A stretch of 64,000 nucleotides of DNA from Leptospira sp. WS60.C2 (GTDB lineage: Bacteria; Spirochaetota; Leptospiria; Leptospirales; Leptospiraceae): NCBI RefSeq assembly GCF_040833955.1, contig NZ_CP162133.1, positions 2,254,001-2,318,000 of the forward strand, written 5' to 3'. Made by a program: the position numbers and the translations under genes. Of this stretch, positions 28,651 through 39,694 are shown one piece after another. Under the pieces are notes generated by a model, which saw nothing but the letters and a program-made list of their open reading frames with translations, was not told the origin of the DNA and made no database searches. Positions within the stretch are counted from its first letter, which is position 1; each line of letters starts with the position of its first letter.

Positions 28651-29472
28651 ATGAAACCAGACATGGCCATCACGAAGGAAAAAAAAGCGGACTTCAATGA
28701 CAAATTGGTAGATTTCAAAAACTACCTGGAAGAGTTAAAAAAAGAAGCCAATATTTTCAAAGTACAAGCCAAAAAAAGTAAGGAGATGGAGCCTTATTTT
28801 AACATCTCCCTTGCCATCAATTCCATCAAAACGATTAACACCTGTATTGTGATTAATGAACTCTCTACTGCTATCCTAGAGATCAACAATAATAACTACT
28901 TAGAAACGGCAAGAAAAGAGATTTATAACTGTATTTCCTATATTGAAAAAACAGTTGGGAACAATGTGGACGGTTCCTTATCCGAAAACAAAGAACAACT
29001 GGCGAAAATTGAAAGGTTCAATCCAACACAAAGGTTGAATCTGATGAAAGGTTTACTCCAAGCCATCAAAAAAACAATCGCTGCTTTTGGTACCAATTCC
29101 AAATGGAAATGGTCATGGCCAGATATCAATTTTCGAGTGGCAGCTTGTACCAAAAATCTTTTTGATTTCATAGCCTATGAAAAAGAGCAAGATTTAGAGA
29201 ACCCATACTACTATGTTCGGAAAGAACACTTTAACCTCATCATCGAACTTGCCAACCAAGCGGCGCAGGACTATCGCTCTAAATTTGAAATGTCAACACA
29301 AGATTCCACAGATTTGAAACATTCCGTGGAAATGTTGGAAATGAACCGTAAAATTTTCCAAATTACAGGCGAAACAGAGGATTTGGAAAAAACGAAAACA
29401 CTCATCGAATCCTTCCAACAAAAAATCTCGGACCTCGAATCCGACGAGAAAAAGAAAAAAAAGAAACAATAA
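28651..29472 (+). CDS. Helical cytoplasmic protein of unknown function
   Basis: About 273 aa from the ATG at 28651 (MKPDMAITK). An open frame from a GTG at 28603 or an ATG at 28663 are alternatives; none has a clear ribosome site. The protein is strongly helical with no membrane segment: an N-terminal coiled coil rich in Lys/Glu, a middle segment ([23 protein letters not shown] split by short loops) and a poly-Lys end. Family not recognised. Confidence 0.72.
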   Translation: MKPDMAITKEKKADFNDKLVDFKNYLEELKKEANIFKVQAKKSKEMEPYFNISLAINSIKTINTCIVINELSTAILEINNNNYLETARKEIYNCISYIEKTVGNNVDGSLSENKEQLAKIERFNPTQRLNLMKGLLQAIKKTIAAFGTNSKWKWSWPDINFRVAACTKNLFDFIAYEKEQDLENPYYYVRKEHFNLIIELANQAAQDYRSKFEMSTQDSTDLKHSVEMLEMNRKIFQITGETEDLEKTKTLIESFQQKISDLESDEKKKKKKQ

Positions 29473-29546
29473 TCGACGATTTTCCCTAGAATCCCTAGTC
29501 TAGTTTATAGAAAGGTTATACATTTTTCAAAAGGAGATTTCGAAAT

Positions 29547-29858
29547 ATGGCACTTACAGAAATCAATGACGCCAATTTCAAACAAGAAACTGCAAATGGC
29601 GTAGTTTTAGTCGATTGTTGGGCAGAGTGGTGTGGGCCGTGTAGAATGGTAGCTCCTGTTCTTGACGAACTTTCGCAAGAGATGACGGATATCAAAATTA
29701 CGAAACTAAATGTTGATTTCAACCAGAAGACAGCGCAGGAGCTCGGCATCCAATCCATCCCTACCCTTCTTCTCTATAAAGACGGAGTTTTAGTAGACAA
29801 AGCAATTGGTGCTTTACCAAAACCGCAAATTAAAAAATTTATAGAAAATCACAAGTAG
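29547..29858 (+). CDS. trxA: Thioredoxin
   Basis: 103 aa, the full length of a classic thioredoxin. The active site WCGPC is at residues 28-32, followed by the cis-Pro loop QSIPTLLLYKDG. AAGGAG lies 9-10 bases before the ATG. Thioredoxin keeps cytoplasmic proteins reduced. It precedes the metallo-beta-lactamase/cNMP gene by 18 bp, so the two may share a transcript. Confidence 0.96.
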   Translation: MALTEINDANFKQETANGVVLVDCWAEWCGPCRMVAPVLDELSQEMTDIKITKLNVDFNQKTAQELGIQSIPTLLLYKDGVLVDKAIGALPKPQIKKFIENHK

Positions 29859-29876
29859 GAAATAAATTATCCCCTA

Positions 29877-32030
29877 ATGGTCAGTTCCGAACCGAATGGT
29901 TTTACAGCACTCCCTAGAGGGGGATATTTAGTCGATACTTCTGAAGGTTACATCCAGTTCGGATCCCCTCCAGAGACAATTAAAGACACCATGGGGCTCG
30001 AAAAAAAGACTCCTTTGGTGTTTGTTCTTCCTAATAAATTCTTCCATGTCGAAAAAGGCATCTCGATTGCCGAACTTGAATTCCCGATTTACTTTAATTT
30101 CTTCTTTCGCGGTGGCAAAAAAACATTTATCGTTTGTTCTCCTGAACAAAAAGAACAGCTAACTATCGTTCTCGGGGAGTCTCTTATGGGTCCTCAAGAT
30201 GTCAACCTCACATCCGAATTCATTGATGGTGCAGAAAGTTACGGATTCCCGGATATCAAAGCCGAGATGGCTTATTTTCGCAGTTATAAATCAATGGAAG
30301 AGGTAGTGGAATTTGTTTTGTTTGATGAATCCCACAAAGCAAAGTTTGGCGGCATCACCATCGAACAACTACCATCCAATGAATTTCTGGTGGTGGATGG
30401 AGAGAAAAAAATCAAAATTCCAGGTGAAGTCGATTTTCACGTCAAATACGATATTGGAAAACGATTGGAAGAACCGTTCCAACCACCTCTCATTGGAATC
30501 ACATGCCTTGGACCTTCGCATGGATTTGACCCATCCGACAACACATCTGGATTTATCATTTGGTTGAATGGCCAAGGAATCATGGTGGACCCGCCCGTTA
30601 ACTCAACCGAGTGGTTACGGGAATCCAATGTCAATCCCAAGTTCATCAACTCCATCATTCTTACTCACTGTCATGCAGACCATGATGCGGGAACCTTCCA
30701 AAAAATCTTAGAAGAATCCAAGATTACAATTTATGCAACCGCCACGGTGATGGAGTCTTTCTTAAAAAAATATTGCAGTCTAACAAAGATTCCACGAAAA
30801 GAAATCACAGATTTATTTGATTTTATCCCAGTAGTAATAGGAAGACCTACCATCATCAATGGTGGGGAGTTTTATTTTCACTATGCACTACATTCGATTC
30901 CTTCCGTTGGTTTTGAATTCTTTTTCCAAGACCAATCTTTTTATTATACTTCGGACCATTTAAATGATCCAGAAGCCTTCGACGATATGTACAAAAAAGG
31001 TGTCTTGCCAGAAACCAGATACCAGTTCCTAAAAGACTTTCCTTGGGATCGAAAAATCATCTACCACGAAGCAGGAGTCCCTCCCCTTCACACCAAAATC
31101 AGTTATTTAGCATCTCTTCCGGAAGAAGTCCAAAAACGGATCACGGTATATCACATTGCCGCCAAAGATATGCCAAAGGGAAACCACCTAACCCTTGCTA
31201 AGTTCGGTATTGAGAACACCCTCTATCCGGAGATCACTCCTCCCAAACACCAAGAAGCTTTCCAACTATTAGAAATTCTATCGCAGATTGATATCTTCTC
31301 TGGTTTCCCCATCGAAAAGGCAAAAGAGTTCTTACAAATTGTCAAAGAAGAACGATTTCGTCGCGGAGAACAAATCATCAAAAAAGGAACTCACGGGGAT
31401 CGCTTTTTTATCATCGCTTCTGGGAATGTTCGGTTTGAAGGACTTTCCAGTGACCACTCCGCAGTGAAACGATACGGAACCTATGAGTATTTTGGGGAAG
31501 CATCTCTCATTCTCGATACCGTGCGCCAGGCTGATGTATATGCAGAAACGGATGTCCTTGCCCTTACCATTGAAAAAACACGTTTTTTCCAGTTCATTCG
31601 GGGATCCAAACTCCACGAAAACTTAATCAAACTGAACAGCATCCGCGAAACCAACACTTGGAAAACCCTCACAGAATCCCAAACGTTCCGAGGTCTCACA
31701 AGTTACCAAGTCACCCAATTGGAACTCATCTTGAAGCTCGAAACTGTGAAAAAAGAAGCCGTTCTCATTGAAGAAGGCCAAACCTTCCAAAATGCTTACA
31801 TCGTTCGCTCAGGAACGGTGGTGGTGATGCAAAACCACAAAACCATACGTGAATTAGGTGCTGGTGACTTTGTCGGGGAAATTTATTCCCTCACGAAGGG
31901 GCTTCCCTCTCATTTCAGTTTTATCGCATGGCCAGGGACAGAACTATACGTGCTCTCCCAAGAAGACGCCATCCAATACATCAAGAAAAATCCTGGTGTA
32001 TATATGAAGCTGAACACTGTTTATAATTGA
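29877..32030 (+). CDS. Metallo-beta-lactamase protein with two cyclic-nucleotide-binding domains
   Basis: 717 aa. Residues about 1-195 are an unrecognised N-terminal region. Residues about 200-440 form an MBL fold with the zinc motif THCHADHDAG, as in RNase Z and class II phosphodiesterases. Two cNMP-binding domains follow (about 460-580 and 595-717). The first keeps the phosphate-binding cassette FGEASL with Arg in RQADVYA; in the second (FVGEIYSL) the Arg position is not kept. A hydrolase controlled by, or acting on, cyclic nucleotides is a reasonable inference; the substrate is unknown. Confidence 0.85.
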   Translation: MVSSEPNGFTALPRGGYLVDTSEGYIQFGSPPETIKDTMGLEKKTPLVFVLPNKFFHVEKGISIAELEFPIYFNFFFRGGKKTFIVCSPEQKEQLTIVLGESLMGPQDVNLTSEFIDGAESYGFPDIKAEMAYFRSYKSMEEVVEFVLFDESHKAKFGGITIEQLPSNEFLVVDGEKKIKIPGEVDFHVKYDIGKRLEEPFQPPLIGITCLGPSHGFDPSDNTSGFIIWLNGQGIMVDPPVNSTEWLRESNVNPKFINSIILTHCHADHDAGTFQKILEESKITIYATATVMESFLKKYCSLTKIPRKEITDLFDFIPVVIGRPTIINGGEFYFHYALHSIPSVGFEFFFQDQSFYYTSDHLNDPEAFDDMYKKGVLPETRYQFLKDFPWDRKIIYHEAGVPPLHTKISYLASLPEEVQKRITVYHIAAKDMPKGNHLTLAKFGIENTLYPEITPPKHQEAFQLLEILSQIDIFSGFPIEKAKEFLQIVKEERFRRGEQIIKKGTHGDRFFIIASGNVRFEGLSSDHSAVKRYGTYEYFGEASLILDTVRQADVYAETDVLALTIEKTRFFQFIRGSKLHENLIKLNSIRETNTWKTLTESQTFRGLTSYQVTQLELILKLETVKKEAVLIEEGQTFQNAYIVRSGTVVVMQNHKTIRELGAGDFVGEIYSLTKGLPSHFSFIAWPGTELYVLSQEDAIQYIKKNPGVYMKLNTVYN

Positions 32031-32081
32031 CCTCATTTCGCCATTTCTGTAACATTTCCATATCAAGGAGTCACAAATTTT

Positions 32082-33212
32082 ATGGAGCGTATCCTCCCCT
32101 TTACTGAAGAACACCACCAATTCCGCGAGATGGCTCGGAAATTTTTTGAAACAGAAGTAAAACCACACCACGAAGAATGGGAAAAAAACCATATCGTACC
32201 GAAAGCAGTTTGGAGAAAGGCCGGGGAAAACGGACTACTTTGTCCCGATGTTCCAACCGAATACGGCGGTTCAGGAGCGGATTTTTTGTACAACATCATC
32301 ATCATCGAGGAATCGTCTCGAGTTGGAAATAGCGGATTTTTTATCTCTCTCCATAACGATGTAATTGCTCCGTACATTTCGACCTACGCAAGTGAAGAAC
32401 AAAAGAAACGTTGGTTGCCAAAATGTGCTTCTGGAGAATCCATCCTTGCGGTTGCGATGACAGAACCTGGTGCAGGATCTGATTTAAAATCTCTTCGCAC
32501 GAGTGCTGTCGATAAAGGTGACCACTTTGTCGTTAACGGACAAAAAACCTTTATTTCGAACGGACAGTTGGCCGACCTCATCATCACTGCCGTAAAACAT
32601 GATAATGGAACCATTTCTCTTGTGATGATCGAAGAAGGGATGAAAGGTTTCGAACGCGGACGTAACTTAGATAAAATTGGTCTCAAAGCCCAAGACACAT
32701 CTGAGTTGTATTTTAATGATGTGATCGTTCCAAAAGAAAACCTAATTGGAAAACAAGGACAAGGATTTCGTTACCTCATGCAAAAACTTGCACAAGAACG
32801 TTTGGTTCTTGCAGTGGCAGCTGTGGAAGCAACACGACTGGTTCAAAACATCACCCTTCAATACATCAAAGAAAGAAAAGCATTTGGTCAAAAGATCGGT
32901 TCATTCCAAAACACAAAATTCAAAATGGCTGAGATGGCAACTGAGTTAGAAATGGCACAAGTCTTCTGTGACAAAGTTGTTATGGAACACATGAAAGGGG
33001 AAAACACTACGGCAGAAGCTTCCATGTGCAAATGGTATGCAACAGAAATGCAAAAACGCCATACGGATGAATGTCTACAATTCTTTGGTGGGTATGGTTA
33101 TATGATGGAGTATCCAATTGCAAGAGCATACCTCGATGCAAGGATCCAAACCATCTATGCAGGAACCACTGAGATCATGAAAGAAATCATTGGTAGAAGT
33201 TTAGGGCTTTAG
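32082..33212 (+). CDS. Acyl-CoA dehydrogenase
   Basis: 376 aa, normal length. Family signatures are AMTEPGAGSDLKSL (FAD/substrate region, about 125-138), KTFISNGQLADLIIT, and the C-terminal QFFGGYGYMMEYPIAR with YAGTTEIMKEIIGR. The catalytic Glu of most short- and medium-chain enzymes would be in the YAGTTEI segment region. It oxidises acyl-CoA in fatty-acid or amino-acid breakdown. Chain-length preference is not readable. A strong terminator follows. Confidence 0.95.
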   Translation: MERILPFTEEHHQFREMARKFFETEVKPHHEEWEKNHIVPKAVWRKAGENGLLCPDVPTEYGGSGADFLYNIIIIEESSRVGNSGFFISLHNDVIAPYISTYASEEQKKRWLPKCASGESILAVAMTEPGAGSDLKSLRTSAVDKGDHFVVNGQKTFISNGQLADLIITAVKHDNGTISLVMIEEGMKGFERGRNLDKIGLKAQDTSELYFNDVIVPKENLIGKQGQGFRYLMQKLAQERLVLAVAAVEATRLVQNITLQYIKERKAFGQKIGSFQNTKFKMAEMATELEMAQVFCDKVVMEHMKGENTTAEASMCKWYATEMQKRHTDECLQFFGGYGYMMEYPIARAYLDARIQTIYAGTTEIMKEIIGRSLGL

Positions 33213-33272
33213 TTCCGGCGCTTCCAAGATTTACCAATTTCAAATTAAAATAAGGCAAACGTCTTTTAAAAT

Positions 33273-33300
33273 ACCCGGAGCTTTCGAGCCCGGGTTTTTT
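33273..33300 (+). terminator. Rho-independent terminator after acyl-CoA dehydrogenase
   Basis: ACCCGG pairs with CCGGGT across an 11-nt internal segment and is followed by six T. It lies 60 bp beyond the stop codon. Confidence 0.8.
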
Positions 33301-33328
33301 ATTACACAAAACTCACTAAGTTTAGAAG

Positions 33329-34858
<1,530 letters not shown>

Positions 34859-34976
34859 TTAGCCGGAATCTCTGATCTTCTGGTTCTAAACAAGTTTGAA
34901 AATCGGCTAACCAGAGATAGTCGAATTACCTTTCCTTTCGGAATTTCAATGCGACAGGATCCAAATCTGGTTATTT
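34859..34976 (-). promoter_or_regulatory. Expression platform of the thiC riboswitch with competing helices
   Basis: In the transcript, TTAGCCG (34910-34904) can pair with CGGCTAA (34865-34859), whose end is part of the Shine-Dalgarno AAGGA (34860-34856). The same segment, as TCTGGTT (34915-34909), can instead pair with AACCAGA at 34885-34879 or with an identical AACCAGA at 34972-34966 just after the aptamer. These pairings exclude each other, so translation initiation is the likely control point. No T-rich terminator is seen. Confidence 0.7.
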
Positions 34977-35072
34977 CCGTTTCCCTTCGCAAGCATTACC
35001 AAGATCAGGTTCATAAAGGGTATTTCTCAGCCGAATTTTTGGACGTCCAAAAACCTTAGGCACCCCTAACGG
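34977..35072 (-). promoter_or_regulatory. TPP riboswitch aptamer (THI box)
   Basis: The minus strand shows the conserved blocks in order: AGGGGTGCC, GGCTGAGAAATACCC, GAACCTGATCTTGGTAATGC and GCGAAGGGAAACGG. CCGTT (35072-35068) pairs with AACGG (34981-34977) to close P1. The perfect palindrome TTTTTGGACGTCCAAAAA forms the optional P3a arm. It binds thiamine pyrophosphate and sits in the leader of thiC. Confidence 0.97.
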
Positions 35073-35389
35073 TTCTCTCTATTGCGAATCTGAATCTAAA
35101 TTTTGACAACAAATAATTATTATGGAAGAATTCAAATCTCACGAATTCGATTTGTTTTTTCTAGAAAATACATTGTTACCTAATTTTGATCTGATGAAGA
35201 TTCAATCGCAAAGCTCAACTTGAGTTAAATCCACATAACGTAAAAAAGACGATAACTCAGAGATTGAATGGAATCTATTTTGCTTGGTCAGACAAGATCA
35301 AATCTCATTTATGGGGATCAAACAAACGTTTTAGGGTAATGAACGAAAACAAAGGAAACAGGTTTCGTTTTTGATGGATGATTCTATCT
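35073..35389. other. Intergenic stretch between the thiC leader and the PilZ gene
   Basis: AT-rich, no open frame of note on either strand and no strong hairpin. It must hold the thiC promoter and the end of the PilZ transcript, but I cannot place either with confidence. Confidence 0.6.
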
Positions 35390-35761
35390 TCAATTCAAAA
35401 CCCTTCCCTGCCGGATCATCCGATTGATGTAAACCTGAAGGTCTTGTTTTCCCTTCGGTCCCATCGCAGTAAACTGAACACCGTATATGCCCGATTCTTT
35501 TGATTTTTTTCCAATTTGTTTGATGATACCCTTGGCCATAAAGTCTGCTAAATCTCCAGGGAGTGCGACTAATATTTCGACGGTTTCATTCATGTCCCAT
35601 TCATCAAAATGGTTGGGTGCGACAATTCCAACACCTCCCATACTGATATCGCTCGCCTTTAAAACATCCAATAAGGAGGTTCCCATCAAGTGAATTTCAA
35701 CTGGTTCGTTATCGAGAGGTTTGACACGGACATGTTTCCGTTTTTCTTGGATTGGAGCCAT
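35390..35761 (-). CDS. PilZ-domain protein (c-di-GMP receptor-like)
   Basis: 123 aa, a single PilZ domain. The RxxxR motif appears as KRKHVRV near residue 7 and the second motif as DISMGGVGI (D/NxSxxG) near residue 39, both needed to bind cyclic di-GMP. No effector domain is fused, so it acts through a partner. The gene stands alone. Confidence 0.9.
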   Translation of the reverse strand: MAPIQEKRKHVRVKPLDNEPVEIHLMGTSLLDVLKASDISMGGVGIVAPNHFDEWDMNETVEILVALPGDLADFMAKGIIKQIGKKSKESGIYGVQFTAMGPKGKQDLQVYINRMIRQGRVLN

Positions 35762-35870
35762 TTGGAAAAAATGGCATGGAATTCCCTCGCTGTAAACTCG
35801 GAAATTCTAGCCCTCTCAGTTGTTAAGAAAACGTAGACCGAACTCCGATATATGGTATGATAGGGACTTC

Positions 35871-37028
35871 ATGAGAAATCGTTCATTCGCATTCATCGTA
35901 TTTTTAGGTATTTTTTACCTCTCCCCTAGCCGTATGGAAGCCGGAGTAACGTGTACGGGTGACGCTTGTACGATTTTACCCGATTCCATCAAATCCCAAA
36001 TCAATAACCTCGACCAGGCGCTCCAAACACAATACACGGACAAGGTTCTTTCGACAATGTCCGAAGCCGCCGTGGTATCCAATATCAATTCCTCTATGAT
36101 GGGACCAGGTCTTGTGAACCGATTCCAAGTAGGACTTGGGGTCACTCTTGCAGGCCAACAAAAAGAAGATATCAATGTTGTGTATCAAAACTTAAGTTTT
36201 CAGAAATTACCGAATGTGGGAGCATCTCTTGCACCTAACTTTGTGGTGGCGGTTAATTTGGGTTGGCTCACTGGCGGTGGACCATCGGATACAGAACCGG
36301 AACTTAAAACTTTTTTACATCGCTTTAATTTATATTTGCATGGGTTTAAGTTTAACTTTGCACAAGGTGATGTTCAAAAAGCAATCGAAGCACAAAACAA
36401 AAATGTCGATTTAGGTGGAGACATCACAAACGGTGGTTTCACTTTGCGATACCATCTGATTGAAAACTATTCCGATGGCATCGGTCTTTTTGAATTTTCT
36501 GGAATTTCATTAGGATTAGGACTCCACTACCAAAGACAAGTGATTGATGTCACATACAATGACAACAAAGTCCAATCCCTCACGTTAGGTCCTGCCGTAG
36601 GAACTTGGGGAGGAGCCACTACTTTCAATTATTCCAGTACAGTCACAAGTGTTCCTATCGATCTAAGAACTGGATTTCGTTTTTTTTACTTTTTTACCTT
36701 GTTTGCTGGTGGTGGTACTTCGATGAATTTTGGAAGCTCTTCTTTAAAACTCAGTCGCCAAGGCCCACTCGTTCTTGCTTTAGATTCGGGAGCAATTTCC
36801 GCATCTTTATCCCCAGAGATTGCAGCCCTTATCCCCGCTTCCGCTTTGGGTCAAACTAGATCTGGCACTTTGTCTCTTGACGTAAATGGCAAAGCGCAAG
36901 CTCCCAACACAACGAACTTCCTCATTGCAGGGCTCGAGATCAACGCACTCATTACCAAACTCACAGTGGAAGCTGTGGTCGCTCAAAATGTACAATCCGT
37001 GATGGTCGGAGCAAAATTTACCTTCTAA
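35871..37028 (+). CDS. Putative outer-membrane beta-barrel protein
   Basis: 385 aa from the ATG at 35871, chosen because a good signal peptide starts there (MRNRSFAFIVFLGIFYLSPS) and GGGA lies upstream; an open frame extends back to 35820. The mature part alternates hydrophobic and polar residues in Gly-rich strands (ISLGLGLHYQRQVIDVTY) and ends VGAKFTF, a terminal Phe typical of outer-membrane barrels. An early CTGDAC pair may form a disulfide. The family name is not recognised. Confidence 0.75.
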   Translation: MRNRSFAFIVFLGIFYLSPSRMEAGVTCTGDACTILPDSIKSQINNLDQALQTQYTDKVLSTMSEAAVVSNINSSMMGPGLVNRFQVGLGVTLAGQQKEDINVVYQNLSFQKLPNVGASLAPNFVVAVNLGWLTGGGPSDTEPELKTFLHRFNLYLHGFKFNFAQGDVQKAIEAQNKNVDLGGDITNGGFTLRYHLIENYSDGIGLFEFSGISLGLGLHYQRQVIDVTYNDNKVQSLTLGPAVGTWGGATTFNYSSTVTSVPIDLRTGFRFFYFFTLFAGGGTSMNFGSSSLKLSRQGPLVLALDSGAISASLSPEIAALIPASALGQTRSGTLSLDVNGKAQAPNTTNFLIAGLEINALITKLTVEAVVAQNVQSVMVGAKFTF

Positions 37029-37150
37029 GGAAAAGGTTTGGCACCTTTTTTGCAACCTAGAAAGGGTGATCGTTTTGGAACCAGTGTGGGGTGTTTCCCA
37101 CACCAACTGTTTAGGTTCTAAACAATATGCTATATCTTTAGGAGAGCACC

Positions 37151-37774
37151 ATGACACCTGTCGCAGAAGAAATCAAAAAACCCATCCTTCATATATCTTG
37201 CGTACCAAGAAAGGACACCACTCTCCTCAAAATCTCGCTGTCCCAAGATGATTTGGGAATTCTATACCGTGTCACATCCGTCCTCTTTCACCACAGATGG
37301 GATATTTTGGAGGCTGTTGCAGAAACCGCGAGTGATGGGCATGTGCAGGATCTGTTTGTGATTCGCAGTTGGGACGGTGCTGAAATGACAGAAAACCTAT
37401 TGTCCCAAATACGCTCAGATCTCTATGCACTTTTTTACGAAGGAAAGTCTGTTGCTATGTATCTCAGAGAAAATGCGAAGGAAGAAATCCTTGTTCGTAA
37501 AATTGGAGATTCAGAAGCATCCTTAAAACTCTACAATCCCATTTCTTCCGATTTTACTGTGATGGATTTACGCATGAAAGACACGCCAGGGATTTTATTC
37601 CAGATCACAGAAGCATTGTATCACTTAGGAATCGACATCATCAGTTTCACAGCGAATAGTTTTGATGGGAAAATTCGTGATAGTTTTTTACTCCGCACCT
37701 CTCTTACAGGAGAGAAGTTAGATGAAAAAACCATGTTTCCTATGCTTCGAGCAAAACTGGAATCTTTCCTTTAA
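37151..37774 (+). CDS. Double ACT-domain protein (GlnD C-terminus-like)
   Basis: 207 aa. Two ACT domains, about residues 22-100 (LSQDDLGILYRVTSVLFHHRWDI) and 133-207 (RMKDTPGILFQITEALYHLGI), each with the D-x-P/L-G-I-L ligand-loop pattern. This is the arrangement at the end of the uridylyltransferase GlnD, here without the enzyme domains. A stand-alone amino-acid sensor is likely. Its stop overlaps the convergent MFS gene by 4 bp. Confidence 0.85.
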   Translation: MTPVAEEIKKPILHISCVPRKDTTLLKISLSQDDLGILYRVTSVLFHHRWDILEAVAETASDGHVQDLFVIRSWDGAEMTENLLSQIRSDLYALFYEGKSVAMYLRENAKEEILVRKIGDSEASLKLYNPISSDFTVMDLRMKDTPGILFQITEALYHLGIDIISFTANSFDGKIRDSFLLRTSLTGEKLDEKTMFPMLRAKLESFL

Positions 37775-39051
37775 GTAGAACGTTCGTTTTGTTGGCTTAA
37801 CAAAATTGTAAACACACAGAGAAGTAGGAACGAGACAAGAAACGCAAAACTAGGTCCTTTCTGAAAATACAGTAAGGAAAAAACAATAGGAGAGATCGCT
37901 CTCCCCAAAGATCCAAAACTGCGAAAGAGTCCAAGAGAGCGGCCTAGATCTCCTTTTCCACTCTCAAGTGACGCAAAGGAGGAAAGGCCTGGATTGACAA
38001 GAGCACTTCCGAGTGCCAGAAAAAACAAAGAAACCAAAAGACCAGAAAAGGTTGAGCCAATCCAAACAAGAAGGGCCATCCCCAAAACAACGATGATTCC
38101 CCCATAGAGTGAGATACGTTTTTCTGACATTTTACCAGACAGCCGTCTCACTACACCACCTTGCACGAGTATGATGATGATTCCAATGTATAAGAAAGTG
38201 AATCCAATTTGTTTCGGCGAAAACTGAAAGGTATCCGAAAGAAAAAAATTCACCACAAATTCGAATCCCGAGAAACTCAAAACGAATAACAAATTGAGTA
38301 AGGAAATTCGCACCAAATTGCGAGACTCAATTTTTTTAAGTGATAAGAAAGGATGGATTTCTTTCTCAGGAACGGTTTCCGGTCGAGTCGTTGGTAAAAA
38401 AAGATACACGAGCACCATCGAAACAAGAGAGACAAGGATCGCAAAAAAAGCAGAAGCAGGAAAGATCACAAAACTTCCTTCCTGATAAAAGGAATCTAAA
38501 AAAGTCCATTGGGAGCTGATGCCACCGAGGAGTGGTCCCATGACAAAACCAAGCCCAATTCCTGCGCCTAAAAAACCCATTCCTGCTGCTCTGGATTTTT
38601 CATCCGTTTGGTCCGCCATGGCAGCAGAAGCTACTGACAAGTTTCCTCCCATGATGCCTGTGATGACACGACTTAAAACAAACAACCAAAACTGAGAGGA
38701 AAATAACCAAAGTAGATACCCTAATGTATTGCCAACAGTAGTCAGAAGTAAAATGGCACGCCTTCCTGAATGATCGGACAATCTTCCCCAAACAGGTGCC
38801 GCTAGAAATTGTAAAAAACTATAGATGCTACCTAAAATTCCACCAAACAGAACGAAGGTGTATTTTTGTTCTCCACCAAATGAGAGTAGATGGGCAGAAG
38901 AATAAAACATTCGAAATAAAACATCATCACCCTTTGCCAAAAAAAATTCTAAGGTTTTCGGAAATAGCGGAAACAAAAGGGAAAATCCCATCATATCTGT
39001 AAAAACAATTAAGAATAAAATGAATTGGATTTTTTTAGGAGACTGACTCAT
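37771..39051 (-). CDS. MFS transporter, TetA/DHA1-like
   Basis: 426 aa with 12 predicted helices. Motif A (GRLSDHSGRRAILL) is in the loop after helix 2, motif C-like GxxxGPxxGG (GAGIGLGFVMGPLLGG) in helix 5, both markers of drug:proton antiporters. Many close members export other compounds, so resistance cannot be claimed. The gene stands alone on the minus strand, downstream of a bidirectional-looking terminator. Confidence 0.9.
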   Translation of the reverse strand: MSQSPKKIQFILFLIVFTDMMGFSLLFPLFPKTLEFFLAKGDDVLFRMFYSSAHLLSFGGEQKYTFVLFGGILGSIYSFLQFLAAPVWGRLSDHSGRRAILLLTTVGNTLGYLLWLFSSQFWLFVLSRVITGIMGGNLSVASAAMADQTDEKSRAAGMGFLGAGIGLGFVMGPLLGGISSQWTFLDSFYQEGSFVIFPASAFFAILVSLVSMVLVYLFLPTTRPETVPEKEIHPFLSLKKIESRNLVRISLLNLLFVLSFSGFEFVVNFFLSDTFQFSPKQIGFTFLYIGIIIILVQGGVVRRLSGKMSEKRISLYGGIIVVLGMALLVWIGSTFSGLLVSLFFLALGSALVNPGLSSFASLESGKGDLGRSLGLFRSFGSLGRAISPIVFSLLYFQKGPSFAFLVSFLLLCVFTILLSQQNERST

Positions 39052-39078
39052 CAGGGCTACTCTCTGGGATCAAATAAA

Positions 39079-39106
39079 AAAAGCCACAGAAAACTCTGTG
39101 GCTTTT
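39079..39106 (-). terminator. Rho-independent terminator of the phasin-like gene
   Basis: A perfect 12-bp stem (AAAAGCCACAGA and complement) with the 4-nt loop AAAC. On the minus strand it is followed by a T run. It lies 29 bp past the phasin-like stop codon and 28 bp upstream of the MFS start. Confidence 0.85.
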
Positions 39107-39134
39107 GGTGATTTTCATCAATTTATTTTGAAGA

Positions 39135-39500
39135 TTATTTTGATTTTGCTTTGTCGATGAGAACCTTCAATTCATCTAACGTTTGTTTCAATTTTTCTTT
39201 TACCTGAGGAGGAATTGCTGTATCAATTTGTTGGTAAATGGATTGGTAGTTTGTTTGTAACTTAGCCACAATCTCATCATAACTCGCGTTAGTTTTCCCG
39301 ATCGCACCTTGTGCATCCGCGATTGTTTTGCTAAGAAGGTCACGGATTTTTTGTGTTTCAGCAGACTTATCCAGTTCCCCTTTTGCTTTTAATTCATTGT
39401 ACACTTTTTCTAAATCTACGACTGATGCTTTTAATTTTTCTTCACCAGAACGAAACAATGCGATTCCAGCATTTACGACATCCATAACCAATTTTTCCAT
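39135..39500 (-). CDS. Phasin-like helical protein
   Basis: 121 aa, no membrane segment or signal. The sequence is one long amphipathic helical bundle of the PhaF/phasin kind (LFRSGEEKLKASVVDLEKVY, KAKGELDKSAETQKIRDLL). Phasins coat polyhydroxyalkanoate granules, but in spirochaetes this family occurs without known granules, so the function is open. Its own terminator follows; it appears to be a single-gene unit. Confidence 0.7.
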   Translation of the reverse strand: MEKLVMDVVNAGIALFRSGEEKLKASVVDLEKVYNELKAKGELDKSAETQKIRDLLSKTIADAQGAIGKTNASYDEIVAKLQTNYQSIYQQIDTAIPPQVKEKLKQTLDELKVLIDKAKSK

Positions 39501-39694
39501 ACAACATTCCTATCGAAGGGATGATACCCTAGATTTTGGATTCCAAGTGTAAGGAAAAGAAATGGGTATGACAATAAAAAAATTGCAAATCGTTCATTTT
39601 CTATGAGACATAGTTAACGCTAATCAACGAATGTCAAAAACCAAAACCAGGAAAGTCAATGATTGTTCGTTCTTGGTTGAGACCCTGAATCGAA

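Noticed and set aside
35036..35053. 18-bp perfect palindrome as a DNA operator
   Set aside because: It is the P3a arm of the TPP aptamer.
35856..35861. TATGAT with upstream TG as an extended -10 promoter
   Set aside because: It would start transcription only a few bases before the 35871 ATG and has no -35 at proper spacing.
37771..39051. Tetracycline resistance gene
   Set aside because: Motif A and C are shared by many MFS exporters; nothing specific to tetracycline is visible.
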